Assembly: GCF_000734895.2 (NCBI RefSeq)
Contig: NZ_CP011382.1
Coordinates: 248,001-312,000 of the forward strand
DNA from: Calothrix sp. 336/3
Lineage (GTDB): Bacteria > Cyanobacteriota > Cyanobacteriia > Cyanobacteriales > Nostocaceae
DNA: 64,000 nt
Reading direction: 5' to 3'
The notes below the pieces were generated by a model that saw nothing but the letters and a program-made list of their open reading frames with translations, did not search any database and was not told the origin of the DNA. Below are positions 42,506 to 52,555 of this stretch, piece after piece; position 1 is the first letter of the stretch, and every line of letters begins with the position of its first letter. The translations under genes and the position numbers were made by a program.

Positions 42506-44203
42506 TTATATATTCGTACTTTTAAAAGATTTCCACTGTTCAGATATACTTTGTGCTTTTCCACGTTTCAGGTCTTTTTCATAATCCTTTAAGAGTTCCA
42601 TAGCTAAACTTTTCAACTCAGTTGTATTTTTGGATATCTTTTTGTAATCAAAAGAAGTATTTTTTTCGTCTTTCAAAAAGTAGTTTAAATCTACAATTAT
42701 ATTGTTTTTAAGGATATCAGTTATTATTCTCTTGAATTCACTTATATCTTTGGTATCTGACACAATATCTAGTTTGTTTTTATATATGTCTTTACCAACT
42801 TCATCATCTTGCATGATTTTAGAAATAATGTACAACAAGAAGTATTTGGTTGCAGAATAATAAGCATATGCTTTATGTGTGATTTGTTCTAATTGACCTT
42901 CAACAACAGATAAAATTTCATATACAAGAATTATTCTTTTGGCATTAACTTCTGGTCTCCCGAATATTTTTGAATAATATTCGTCAAAAATCTGTGACTT
43001 TTGGTGAGAGTTCCAAGGTTCTTGCAGATCAAATGTCAATAGCATTCTTCCAGCATCTTCATTACTTATCACCTTTCCTTCGTCCAATATTTCTCCCCTT
43101 TTAACGGCAAATTCATAGCCATGAATGCTTTCAAATTCTTTTTTGAGCCTTTGTTGTATGGTTTGATTCGATTGGAGATCCCTAGGCTTGATAGCGTTCT
43201 GATTATTACTATTAGTTGTAATTTTTTTTACAAGGCTTACATCTTTCGTATTAAGTTTTATTATCTTTGTGAGTATCTTTAAATCTCTAGAAATACTCTT
43301 CCTTTGGCTATAGAGAGTACTAATACTCTGAGCGCCATTTACCACTACATAGTTATTTATGACAATTTTGTCATTTTCATGCTTGGCAGAGTCACAAATT
43401 ATGGTGATTCCATTGTGGTATAGCTGAAATTTAACATGTTCAGTTGGGTCTAAGATGCTTTCTTTAATCGCTTTATTGACTTTTGTTGAGCCTAAAGCCA
43501 ATCGCACATTTTGCTGGAATAAAGAAGCGTCCTCAATTCCAGACATTTTTACTAGATCGTCCGCAAAAGCAGTAAATACCCAAACCTCTGCTATGTTATC
43601 GAGAGTGGAGAAGTTTAAAGGGTTTACGTGAGAACAGTCAAAAACAAATGCATCATTAACTCCACCTTGTTTCTCGAAGTCTATATGTACTTCTACTATC
43701 TTTTTCTTATCATAAAGCTTAATACTCTCATTAGAAGCTAGATATTCTTCCGCATTTTGATCGGCTAATGCATTAGTTATAAAGATACCTTTTACAATAA
43801 ATCCATTTTGTACCTTGGTTTTCAGATCTAGGTCTGCTACGAGTTTTTTTAGTGCTTCATTGGCATTTCCCTTTTCTATAAGCTCAATTTTTTCAATGGT
43901 TGAAAGCTGGTTAAGAGTTCCTACAAATTCCTTTAAACTTGTATCACCAATAGTCTTGTTGGCACTTTCAACAGTTTTAGATTGAAAAACTATAATTTCT
44001 TCATTTAATTCATCAACATATATTGCATCTATACCTTTGTCCTGACTTCCATCACAAATTGCATCATCAGCAGATGTATCATCCATGCCAAAAATATTTT
44101 CTAAAAACCAATTTAGAAATGATCTACTGAGAGTCCTTTCTTTTTTCCTATAAGGCGATAATAAGGAAGATAGATTTGAGTAATCAAGCTCTGATTCTTG
44201 CAT
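42506..44203 (-). CDS. AIPR-family abortive-infection protein with REase-like N-terminus
   Basis: A 565-residue protein with AIPR hallmarks: LFQQNVRLALGSTKVNKAI (229-247), YHNGITIICD (NGITI at 264-268), VVVNGAQSI (289-293), then a helical C-terminus with LKSLAMELL. The N-terminus has a Mrr-like nuclease pattern: CDGSQDKGIDAIYVDE with Asp59, and IIVFQSK with Gln74-x-Lys76, the D...(E/Q)xK signature of PD-(D/E)xK enzymes. AIPR proteins act in phage resistance by abortive infection. Codon use and A+T content look higher than those of the neighbouring debranching enzyme, which suggests horizontal transfer. It stands alone but close to a toxin-antitoxin pair. Confidence 0.85.
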   Translation of the reverse strand: MQESELDYSNLSSLLSPYRKKERTLSRSFLNWFLENIFGMDDTSADDAICDGSQDKGIDAIYVDELNEEIIVFQSKTVESANKTIGDTSLKEFVGTLNQLSTIEKIELIEKGNANEALKKLVADLDLKTKVQNGFIVKGIFITNALADQNAEEYLASNESIKLYDKKKIVEVHIDFEKQGGVNDAFVFDCSHVNPLNFSTLDNIAEVWVFTAFADDLVKMSGIEDASLFQQNVRLALGSTKVNKAIKESILDPTEHVKFQLYHNGITIICDSAKHENDKIVINNYVVVNGAQSISTLYSQRKSISRDLKILTKIIKLNTKDVSLVKKITTNSNNQNAIKPRDLQSNQTIQQRLKKEFESIHGYEFAVKRGEILDEGKVISNEDAGRMLLTFDLQEPWNSHQKSQIFDEYYSKIFGRPEVNAKRIILVYEILSVVEGQLEQITHKAYAYYSATKYFLLYIISKIMQDDEVGKDIYKNKLDIVSDTKDISEFKRIITDILKNNIIVDLNYFLKDEKNTSFDYKKISKNTTELKSLAMELLKDYEKDLKRGKAQSISEQWKSFKSTNI

Positions 44204-44402
44204 AATTATTACCTATGGTGTACTGAAAAGTTCAGCATAATACTAAACAAACTTGAGGAGATATGGGGCATTTAGAGTAGCTGCTCGTTCAAAATCTCCC
44301 TTCGGTTATCTGCCCCAACGAGCTTGCTAAATACGCTACTTACTGACTATTGTAGCATATAGTATAAGTATACTGAGTCAAGTGGTCATTTAATTATCCT
44401 GC

Positions 44403-46400
44403 TCAAAAATTCTCGATTGCTAGCCAAGCACGCAACACCTCAGCGACAGTCCACCCTTGGGCAATACAACCCCGTGGAGTCATGGGAGCATCACCATCAA
44501 AGATTTCGCTACAAGTACCCAAACCTGAAGCATAAAGATGATTTGCCATGGGTTCGAGAAATTGCCGCGCTAGGGCAGGATTTTTATAAACTCGTAGGTG
44601 GGCTGTGACAAAGCTACCCAACAGCCAACCCCACACCGTTCCTTGGTGATAGGCTCCATCCCGTTGATACTGGTCGCCCCCGTATTTACCCTGGTATTGA
44701 GGATGGTCGGGACTCAAAGAGCGCAATCCGTGGGAAGTTAATAGTATCCGCCCACAGACATCTACCACCTGTTTTTGCTGCTCTGGGGTGAGGGGGCTTT
44801 CCGGTAGGGAGACGGCAAAAATCTGGTTTGGGCGTAAGGCAGCATCATCCCCATCGGTGCCATCTAAGACATCGTAACAGTAACCTAATTGGGGGTTCCA
44901 GAAGCGAGAAAAGCGAATTTGGGCACGATTGGCGATCGCCTCGTATTCCTGGTAGGGTTTACCAATTAGTCGGGCAAACTTTGCCATTGTCCGCAAAGCA
45001 TTATACCACAAAGCATTGATTTCTACGGGTTTGCCAATCCGGGGTGTCACTACCCAATCTCCCACTTTGGCATCCATCCAAGTCAGTTGTACACCTGTTT
45101 CCCCGGCGTAAAGTAAACCATCGGTGGAATCGAGATGGATATTGTAGCGTGTACCCCGACAATGCCAGTCGATGATATCTGCCAGTACAGGGAAGAGTTC
45201 ATGTAATAACTCATCGTTCTCCGTGGCATTGTAATAGGCGCGAACTGCCTCAAAGTACCACAGGGTAGCATCTACCGTATTATATTCCGGTTGTTCCCCC
45301 CCATCAGGAAAGCGATTTGGTAACATTCCTTGGTCTAGGTATCGCCCAAAGGTACGGAGAATGGAACGGGCTACTTCTGAGCGTCCTGTAGCCAGGGTCA
45401 AACCGGGTAAACTAATCATGGTGTCCCGTCCCCAATCACCAAACCAGTGATAACCAGCAATGATAGTTTTGCCATAGGGGTCTTGTGGCAGAGAACGGTC
45501 AACAATAAACTGGTCAGCAGCTAGTACCAATTGCTGAATCCAAGGCGGTGTATCTTTCGCATTCAAGGGGCGGTTAGTTTTCCAGAGTCCCAGTAATTTT
45601 TGCTCGTAATTGCGACGCTGTTTCAGTGCGACTTCACCATTTAACTCTGGTTGCTTTTCGGTGCTAGCAATGAGTGTGACTGATTCCCCTGGGTTGAGAT
45701 TGACTTCAAAAGTGGCAGCGTGGAGATGATCTTCCGTATCATTCAACCCCCGATAACGTTCTACAGCCAAATCAAATTTGTAATACCAATGGTGAACAGG
45801 AGATACAACAGCGCGATCGCCAGAGGTACAGCTAAGTAAGTATATAGGTGTTGCCTCTGGATAGGCAGTTACACAAATTCCCTGCTCGACTCGCTCCAGA
45901 GACATCCGCCAATCATTGGCTTGGGTGGTACCGTGGTAATCACGATAGTTAACCATGGCTTTGAGAGTCAGTTTTAGGGGTTGGGTTCCACGACGCAGGG
46001 TATATTGGACATAGGTTGTATTCGCTCCCTGTTGCATCCAGATTCGTTTTTCTAACAGAGCGTCAGCAAAGGTAAAATGCCATAGAGGAATTGTCCCTTC
46101 TAGGGAAAAACGCTCAATATGTCGATAGCCATTGGGACTAACAATCTCATCTGCCCAACGGTTTGTATGTAAATAATAGGAATTAGTATCATAAATTACG
46201 GTTTCATCGAATTTTGTCACTAGCAACGTTCGACCTAAAGGAGGCTGCAATGCGGCAATTAGTAAGCCGTGATAGCGACGAGTCAGCATTCCGGCAACAG
46301 TTCCCGAAGCATAGCCACCAATACCATTAGTTACTAACCATTCCCGTGATTCTGCGGATTCTAGTTCGCCACAGATTTCCCGCCCAAATTCAATACCCAT
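44403..46400 (-). CDS. Amylo-alpha-1,6-glucosidase (glycogen debranching enzyme)
   Basis: A 665-residue protein of the GDE type that cleaves alpha-1,6 branches of glycogen. The N-terminal domain (about 1-270) begins EWLVTNGIGGYASGTVAGMLTRRYHG; the C-terminal (alpha/alpha)6 barrel (GH133-like) has IIAGYHWFGDWGRDTMISLPG with the catalytic Asp region, PDGGEQPEYNTVDATLWYF, TWMDAKVGDWVVTPR and YHQGTVWGWLLGSF. The start ATG 46400 gives the usual length for bacterial/archaeal enzymes. It is monocistronic and contributes to storage-carbon use together with glpK and the phosphoketolase-like enzyme nearby. Confidence 0.92.
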   Translation of the reverse strand: MGIEFGREICGELESAESREWLVTNGIGGYASGTVAGMLTRRYHGLLIAALQPPLGRTLLVTKFDETVIYDTNSYYLHTNRWADEIVSPNGYRHIERFSLEGTIPLWHFTFADALLEKRIWMQQGANTTYVQYTLRRGTQPLKLTLKAMVNYRDYHGTTQANDWRMSLERVEQGICVTAYPEATPIYLLSCTSGDRAVVSPVHHWYYKFDLAVERYRGLNDTEDHLHAATFEVNLNPGESVTLIASTEKQPELNGEVALKQRRNYEQKLLGLWKTNRPLNAKDTPPWIQQLVLAADQFIVDRSLPQDPYGKTIIAGYHWFGDWGRDTMISLPGLTLATGRSEVARSILRTFGRYLDQGMLPNRFPDGGEQPEYNTVDATLWYFEAVRAYYNATENDELLHELFPVLADIIDWHCRGTRYNIHLDSTDGLLYAGETGVQLTWMDAKVGDWVVTPRIGKPVEINALWYNALRTMAKFARLIGKPYQEYEAIANRAQIRFSRFWNPQLGYCYDVLDGTDGDDAALRPNQIFAVSLPESPLTPEQQKQVVDVCGRILLTSHGLRSLSPDHPQYQGKYGGDQYQRDGAYHQGTVWGWLLGSFVTAHLRVYKNPALARQFLEPMANHLYASGLGTCSEIFDGDAPMTPRGCIAQGWTVAEVLRAWLAIENF

Positions 46401-46504
46401 AGCTCAATCACTCCCAGGCACTACCTGAAGTATGGTTTATTAAACCTATGGTGTGCTGAGAGGGAGATTAAGAGTTTCTGAATGTGCAAATTATTAACAA
46501 TCGG

Positions 46505-49500
46505 CTATTGAGGTACATTGTCTAAAAAACCCTGAATTGTGTTAGCTAGCTGCTTGAGCTTAACTGGTTTGGTGAGATAATCATTAGCTCCTGCTTCTAG
46601 ACATTTTTCGCGATCGCCAGCCATCGCTAAGGCAGTCAGGGCAATAATGGGGATATTAATTGTGTCGGGATTGCTGCGGATATGTTTAATCGCTTCTAAA
46701 CCATCCATTCCCGGCATTTGAATATCCATTAAAATTAAATCGGGCTGCTGAGAATTGGCTAAATCCACTGCCTCTTGACCATTATTTGCCAGAATCAAGC
46801 GATAACCTTTGGCTGTCAGATAACTAGAAACAGTAATAATATTTGCTTCGTTGTCTTCTGCCATCAAAATCAAAGGTGAATTCATAATTGTTTCAGTGAT
46901 ATTATTAGTGACTTCCGCAGTGGAGTGGCTCAGGGAGTTGGATGATGAGATAGGTATTTCCACGCAAGGAATATCGACAGTAAATCTACTACCCACCCCA
47001 ACTTGACTGCTCACACTCACACTACCGCCATGTAATTCTACAATCCTCTTGACAAGGGATAACCCTAGACCGGTTCCTTGATATTGACGATTGAGGGCAC
47101 TGTCAACTTGAATAAAGGGCTGAAATAGTCTCTTTTGGTCTTCTGGCTCAATGCCAATACCAGTATCAATGACAGCAAAGCGCATTAGGTTATAAGTATT
47201 ATTATTGGTGGATGATTCTAAGGTAACTTCCAAAGTAATGGTGCCGCCCTCTGGGGTAAATTTCACAGCGTTGTTAAGCAAATTAATCAACACCTGGCGA
47301 ATACGGCGTTCATCGATGAGTAAATCGGGTAGATGGGGTGGTATTTGTAGGTTAAGTTTCAGAGATTTATTAAAGGCTTGTTGTTTGATAAATATGATAC
47401 TTGCTTGACAAAGTGGACTAATCGGAGTGATGGAACAGTCGAGTTCAACCTGTCCGGCTTCAATTTTTGCCAAATCAAGGATGTCATTAATGAGTTCGAG
47501 CAGATGGGTAGCACTACGTTCGACAGTTTGCAGTGCTACTTTTTGCTGTTCACTTGTGCTTCCAAAAACCTCTTCTTGTAAACCTTCTGCCATACCCAAG
47601 ATGGCATTGAGAGGGGTGCGCAGTTCGTGACTCATGTTAGCCAGAAATTCGTCTTTGAGGCGGGTTGCATGGGCAAGTTCCTTGTTGGAGATGGCAAGTT
47701 TTTCATTGCTTTCAGTCAGACGAGCTTCTGCTTGTTGTCGTTCTGCTAGTTCTTGCTGAATTTGTTCGACAAAGTTTGCCTGTTGAATAGCGATCGCCAG
47801 TTGGTTGGCAATTTGTTGTAGCAGTAAAGCTTCAGATTCTTCCCAAACTCTCTTGTAACTACAAGCATGGACACATAACAAACCCCAGAGTTGAGTTTTA
47901 TTTTGAGAGTCAACCCAGCGCCCCTTGGTAGCTTCTGGTAATTCTTGTAATATGGGGGCGACAATTTTAGATTGGATTTGTGCTTCTGAGTTATATTCTT
48001 GTAAACATTCTGTCCAAACGTCCTCACTGGTGTTAGGAACAATTCGGGCTTTACCCTGCAAGTAAGAATCTAATATTTTTTGGGCGAAGGATTCGTCTTC
48101 CCAATTTTTACCTTTGAAAACTACATAGGGAGAAGATACAACTTCTTCGACGATACGACTTTTGCCATCAGGAAATAGCCGGAAAATCAGGACTCGATCC
48201 ACATCCATGAGTTCCTTGACTTGGTGAGTCACCGTTGTCAGAATATGCTGAACATCAAGGGATTCACGAATTTGCTCAGCGATCGCTCCTAGGGTTTGTT
48301 GTCGTTGCAGTTGTAGAGCGATCGCCTTTTCTGCCTGTTGTCTGACAACTAATTCTAATTGCACTTGTGCGTACAAACTTGCCTGTTGAATCGCGATCGC
48401 TAACTGGTTAGCAATTTGTTGAATGAATTCAATTTCCGTTTTCTGCCAAGTACGGGGTGCAGAACATTGGTGAACACAGAGCAATCCCCATAATTCCCCC
48501 CCATTGAGTAAGGGAACAACTAGATTAGCTCGAACTTGAAGTTTGACTAAAACATCAATGTAACAGTCTAAAATGCCAGCGTGGAAAATATCATTTAATA
48601 CCTGCATTTTATTTTGCTTATAAAGGGTGGAATGATTTTCCCCAAAACAATGGTCATGGATTTTCACCCCTAACACCGATGTGTATCCTTCTACCACGGA
48701 TTCCGCCACAAACACCCCATCGTCAAAATTAGATTCGGGATAAAATTTGAAGATACCCACCCGATCAGCTTGGATAAACTGGCGAATTTCTGCGGTGGCT
48801 GTCTCGAAAATGGTTTGTAAATCTAGGGATTGGCGAATCCTTTGGCTGATTTCTCGCAATAGGGTTTCACGTTCTGCCTGCTGGCGAATGATTTTCTCGG
48901 CTTGTTTGCGGGCTGTGATATCCTGAAAAGTTCCCACCACACCAACAACATCTCCTTCGAGATTACGTAGGGGAATTTTGTTAGTTTCTAGCCATATTTG
49001 TACCCCACTGGGAAGGGTTAAAGTTTCCTCAATTCCCAACTTGGCATTCCCAGATTCCATTACCTGTTTGTCATCACTACGGTAAGCATTGGCTTCGTCT
49101 ATTGTCGGTGACAAATCAAAATCAGTTTTACCAATAATATCTGTGGTGGAAGACTCCAAACCCATATTTTGGGCAAATTTCTGATTACATCCCAAATATA
49201 CAGATTCCCGATTTTTCCAAAATACGGAGAGAGGGAAGGTATCAAGAACAGTTTGAATAAATTGTTGGGATTGGCGGAGGGCTTCTTCTGCCTGTTTGCG
49301 ATCGCTAATGTCGAAACTTGTCCCCACAAAGCGGTATATCTGCCCCTTACTGTCTCTGAAGGGATTGAGAGTTGTCAACCACCAAGTTTCACCTTGTCCC
49401 GGAAATAATAGTTTTTCTTCGTAGGTGACGGAGGAGTTCGTTGCTAGACAATGCTGTAATCGTTGACGCTCTCGACTGCCATTTTCTTTACCATAGATAG

Positions 49501-52500
49501 CTTCTGGAGATTTGCCAAATATTTCATGTCTTGAAATACCAAAAAACTTTTCGGCAGATGAGTTCCAATCGATATAGGCAAAGTCACCATCATCAAGTAC
49601 ATCAATCACAAAAATTGGGTACTCGACACCATCATAGATGCTGCGCAGAAATTGTTCTTGTTCCTGTAATCGAGCTTCTGCTTGCTTGCGGTCTGTGATA
49701 TCTCGGAAAATAGCACGGGTGGCAACCGGTCGATATCGTTTCAATTTATCGTTGCTATGGCTTTCATATCGACAGTTAATACTACCTTCGACAATTACTT
49801 CTCGCCCATCTTTGGTTAAGAAGGTGAGTTCTACCCGTTCTATGGTTGATAATTTCCCTGCTTGGATTTGGGTAACTACGTCAGTGCAGTGTTGCTGACA
49901 TTTAGGGTGGAGGACATCAAAAAGAGTTAGTTTCTTAACTTCTCCTTCCGAATAACCCAGAGTTTGTAGCCAAGCCCGGTTAACATATTCAAAGCTGCCA
50001 TCCTCTAATACAACGCTCTGAATTAAATCGTTGGCGTTATCCAAAAAGTCTTCTAACTGGGATTCCCGTTCTTGTAATTCGGCAGTGCGCTGTTCAACTC
50101 GTGCTTCCAAATCCCGATTTAAAAGTTCTAGAGCTTGGGTGGCGCGATCGCGTTCGATAGCTATTTTGGCAATATTCGCTGCCAAATTAATAATTTCTAA
50201 CTCCCGTGCCTGGGGACTGTAAACCTTATGATGATAAACTCCAAATGTTGCTAACACTTCATCATTGCTGGTGATCACCGGGAATGACCAGCAGGATTGC
50301 AAATCATAGGATAGTGCCAATTCTTTAAAGTTTTGCCAGAGTGGATCGTTGGCAATGTCTGCAACTATCACAGGTTGTTTGCGAAAAACCGCCGTTCCAC
50401 AGGAACCAACCCCTTCTCCTATTGCTACCCCATCAACCGCCTGATTATAGGCTTCTGGCAAATTGGGAGCTGCCCCGCTTCGCAGTTTTCCTTGGTGACT
50501 GCATAGTAAAATAGAACATAAGGCTCCGGGCAATTGTTCTTCAATCGAATAGATCAGAGCATCCAAAATATTTTTTAGGGCTTCTCCTTTGGCAATCCTT
50601 TCTAGGAGAGTATTTTGCATTTCTATGAGTAACTCGGCTTGTCTGCGAGCCGTGATATCAGTTATTGTACCGATATAACCTGTTATTTTACCCTCAGAGT
50701 TAAATTCTGGTATTGCTTGCCCATATACCCAAGTCACCCTAGCATCAGGATGCAGAAAACGGTATTCTAGCTGAAAAGGGCGACTTTCTCGGCGAGATTT
50801 TGCACTTTCACGAAGAACTTTTTCACGGTCATCTGGATGTAATCTTTGTTTCCATCCATTGGGTATAGCTGTAGATTCAGAAATTCCAATAATTTCTATA
50901 CCCCGTTGATTGATATAAGTACCATTGCCCTCTGCATCAGTACGGAAAATACCAACGGGAGCTGCCGCAGTCAAGGTAGCATAACGTTGTTCACTCTCAC
51001 GCAAACGGACTTCTGTTTTTCGCCGTTCCTCTAATTCAGTTTGGGCTTGCTGGTAAGCAATGGCTTGTTGAATGGCGATCGCCAATTGTACTGCCATCTC
51101 ATCCAGTAAGGCGATATCATCAAGATGCCAAGAGCGAAAATCTTTGCATTGATGCCCAATTAATAAGCCCCAAAGCTTACCTGATACGATAATTGGGACA
51201 ATCAGATTGGATTTGACTTGATATTTTTCTAATAATTGGATATGACAGTCTCTATACCCTACGGTGTAGATGTTATCAATTGCAGTTGTTCGCCCATATT
51301 CGTATAGTATTGTCGCCTGTTCTTGAAAACAAGAATCTTCGATATAATCACCAAGGGAGGAAATCCAGCCATCTCCCACGGATTCTGAAACCACAATGCC
51401 ACTGTAATCAGCTTGAAACTGATAAACTAAAACGCGATCGCAGGCTAAAAAAGCTCTGACTTCTGCCACGCAAGCTGTTAAAATTTCTTCCAGATTCAGG
51501 GAATTACGGATACGGTTGGCAATTTGGGCAATGAGTCGCTCTCGCTCGGTTTTAACAGTGAGGGTAGTAGTGCGTTCTTGAATTTGTTCTTCTAATTCAA
51601 CCGTGCGATTTTGCAGGATTTCTACCTTCTCTGCTTCTAATCGTGAAATTTTATTTTCTAAAACCTCGGCAAATTTGTACATTTCTATGGGGTTAAGTAA
51701 CTGCAAAAGGCTACTCTGAGTCACAATACCTAACAGTTCATCTTGGGAATTCGTCACTACTATGCGCCGGATGCGACGTTTATCCATAATTTGCTGCACT
51801 TCCCACAGACTATTCTCTGGTTTGGCTGTAAAAATAGGCGCACTCATGACTGCTTCTACTGGGCAGTTTTCTAAATCCAAACTCAAGGCTTGAAACTGGA
51901 CTAAATCTCGTTCAGTAATAATTCCAATAGGGATTTGTCCCTTTACCACAATCACCACAGAGCCAACACGATTTGCTGCCATCAAATTGGCGATCGCCAA
52001 CATAGAGGTTTTAGCAGTAGCACAAACCACCTCAGAACTCATTACCTCAGTCACCAGACGCAACCGCAACAAATCAACTGGGCGCAAACTTTGCCGCAAA
52101 CTCTCATGGGTTAATAAACCTACGAGGCGATCGCTATCATCAACAATCGGTAAATGGCGAATATTATGCTGGTTCAGAAGATTTATTGCCAAAAATATAT
52201 CTTGAAAAGCCGATTCTTTGAGGGTAATCACTGAACGAGTCATTACCTCACCTATGTGCAAATCGTGGAGCGATCGCTGCTTGGCACTCAGCCGCACCAC
52301 ATCCCGTTCTGTAAAAATACCAATTAATTTATCATCCTCAACAATCAACACACAGCTAGAACGAGCTTCAGTATGTACGTCATCGAATGGGGTAGTAGTA
52401 ACTTCTTCACCGACTGAACAGAGGGTACGCACACCACTCATTTGGGCGATCGCTTCCATCACTGTGATGCTGGGTTCAACTACCAAAGCGTTTTGGATGA

Positions 52501-52555
52501 TCGCAGACTTTAATTCAGCTTGTGTGAGAACGTTGGTATGAATAAACATTGACAA
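46505..52555 (-). CDS. Giant hybrid histidine kinase: CBS, GAF and PAS sensors, HisKA, REC
   Basis: A 2016-residue soluble protein. Order: four CBS motifs in two pairs (about 20-295), coiled coil, GAF1 (about 345-495), PAS (about 515-640), ordinary GAF2 (about 645-810), three PAS/PAC units (about 850-1215; each ends DI(T/S)DRK or similar), GAF3 (about 1230-1390), GAF4 (about 1400-1590), HisKA with His1643 (MSHELRTPLNAILG), HATPase_c (VLINLLNNAVKF, DTGIGI, GTGLGLSL) and a C-terminal receiver with Asp1944 (LILMDIQMPGMDG). GAF1 has DSCF (Cys409) and CH (Cys437-His438), GAF3 DHCF (Cys1303) and Cys1331-Tyr, GAF4 DESF and Cys1517-Leu: the cyanobacteriochrome pattern. CBS pairs suggest nucleotide sensing. 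No cognate gene is adjacent. Confidence 0.9.
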   Translation of the reverse strand: MSMFIHTNVLTQAELKSAIIQNALVVEPSITVMEAIAQMSGVRTLCSVGEEVTTTPFDDVHTEARSSCVLIVEDDKLIGIFTERDVVRLSAKQRSLHDLHIGEVMTRSVITLKESAFQDIFLAINLLNQHNIRHLPIVDDSDRLVGLLTHESLRQSLRPVDLLRLRLVTEVMSSEVVCATAKTSMLAIANLMAANRVGSVVIVVKGQIPIGIITERDLVQFQALSLDLENCPVEAVMSAPIFTAKPENSLWEVQQIMDKRRIRRIVVTNSQDELLGIVTQSSLLQLLNPIEMYKFAEVLENKISRLEAEKVEILQNRTVELEEQIQERTTTLTVKTERERLIAQIANRIRNSLNLEEILTACVAEVRAFLACDRVLVYQFQADYSGIVVSESVGDGWISSLGDYIEDSCFQEQATILYEYGRTTAIDNIYTVGYRDCHIQLLEKYQVKSNLIVPIIVSGKLWGLLIGHQCKDFRSWHLDDIALLDEMAVQLAIAIQQAIAYQQAQTELEERRKTEVRLRESEQRYATLTAAAPVGIFRTDAEGNGTYINQRGIEIIGISESTAIPNGWKQRLHPDDREKVLRESAKSRRESRPFQLEYRFLHPDARVTWVYGQAIPEFNSEGKITGYIGTITDITARRQAELLIEMQNTLLERIAKGEALKNILDALIYSIEEQLPGALCSILLCSHQGKLRSGAAPNLPEAYNQAVDGVAIGEGVGSCGTAVFRKQPVIVADIANDPLWQNFKELALSYDLQSCWSFPVITSNDEVLATFGVYHHKVYSPQARELEIINLAANIAKIAIERDRATQALELLNRDLEARVEQRTAELQERESQLEDFLDNANDLIQSVVLEDGSFEYVNRAWLQTLGYSEGEVKKLTLFDVLHPKCQQHCTDVVTQIQAGKLSTIERVELTFLTKDGREVIVEGSINCRYESHSNDKLKRYRPVATRAIFRDITDRKQAEARLQEQEQFLRSIYDGVEYPIFVIDVLDDGDFAYIDWNSSAEKFFGISRHEIFGKSPEAIYGKENGSRERQRLQHCLATNSSVTYEEKLLFPGQGETWWLTTLNPFRDSKGQIYRFVGTSFDISDRKQAEEALRQSQQFIQTVLDTFPLSVFWKNRESVYLGCNQKFAQNMGLESSTTDIIGKTDFDLSPTIDEANAYRSDDKQVMESGNAKLGIEETLTLPSGVQIWLETNKIPLRNLEGDVVGVVGTFQDITARKQAEKIIRQQAERETLLREISQRIRQSLDLQTIFETATAEIRQFIQADRVGIFKFYPESNFDDGVFVAESVVEGYTSVLGVKIHDHCFGENHSTLYKQNKMQVLNDIFHAGILDCYIDVLVKLQVRANLVVPLLNGGELWGLLCVHQCSAPRTWQKTEIEFIQQIANQLAIAIQQASLYAQVQLELVVRQQAEKAIALQLQRQQTLGAIAEQIRESLDVQHILTTVTHQVKELMDVDRVLIFRLFPDGKSRIVEEVVSSPYVVFKGKNWEDESFAQKILDSYLQGKARIVPNTSEDVWTECLQEYNSEAQIQSKIVAPILQELPEATKGRWVDSQNKTQLWGLLCVHACSYKRVWEESEALLLQQIANQLAIAIQQANFVEQIQQELAERQQAEARLTESNEKLAISNKELAHATRLKDEFLANMSHELRTPLNAILGMAEGLQEEVFGSTSEQQKVALQTVERSATHLLELINDILDLAKIEAGQVELDCSITPISPLCQASIIFIKQQAFNKSLKLNLQIPPHLPDLLIDERRIRQVLINLLNNAVKFTPEGGTITLEVTLESSTNNNTYNLMRFAVIDTGIGIEPEDQKRLFQPFIQVDSALNRQYQGTGLGLSLVKRIVELHGGSVSVSSQVGVGSRFTVDIPCVEIPISSSNSLSHSTAEVTNNITETIMNSPLILMAEDNEANIITVSSYLTAKGYRLILANNGQEAVDLANSQQPDLILMDIQMPGMDGLEAIKHIRSNPDTINIPIIALTALAMAGDREKCLEAGANDYLTKPVKLKQLANTIQGFLDNVPQ

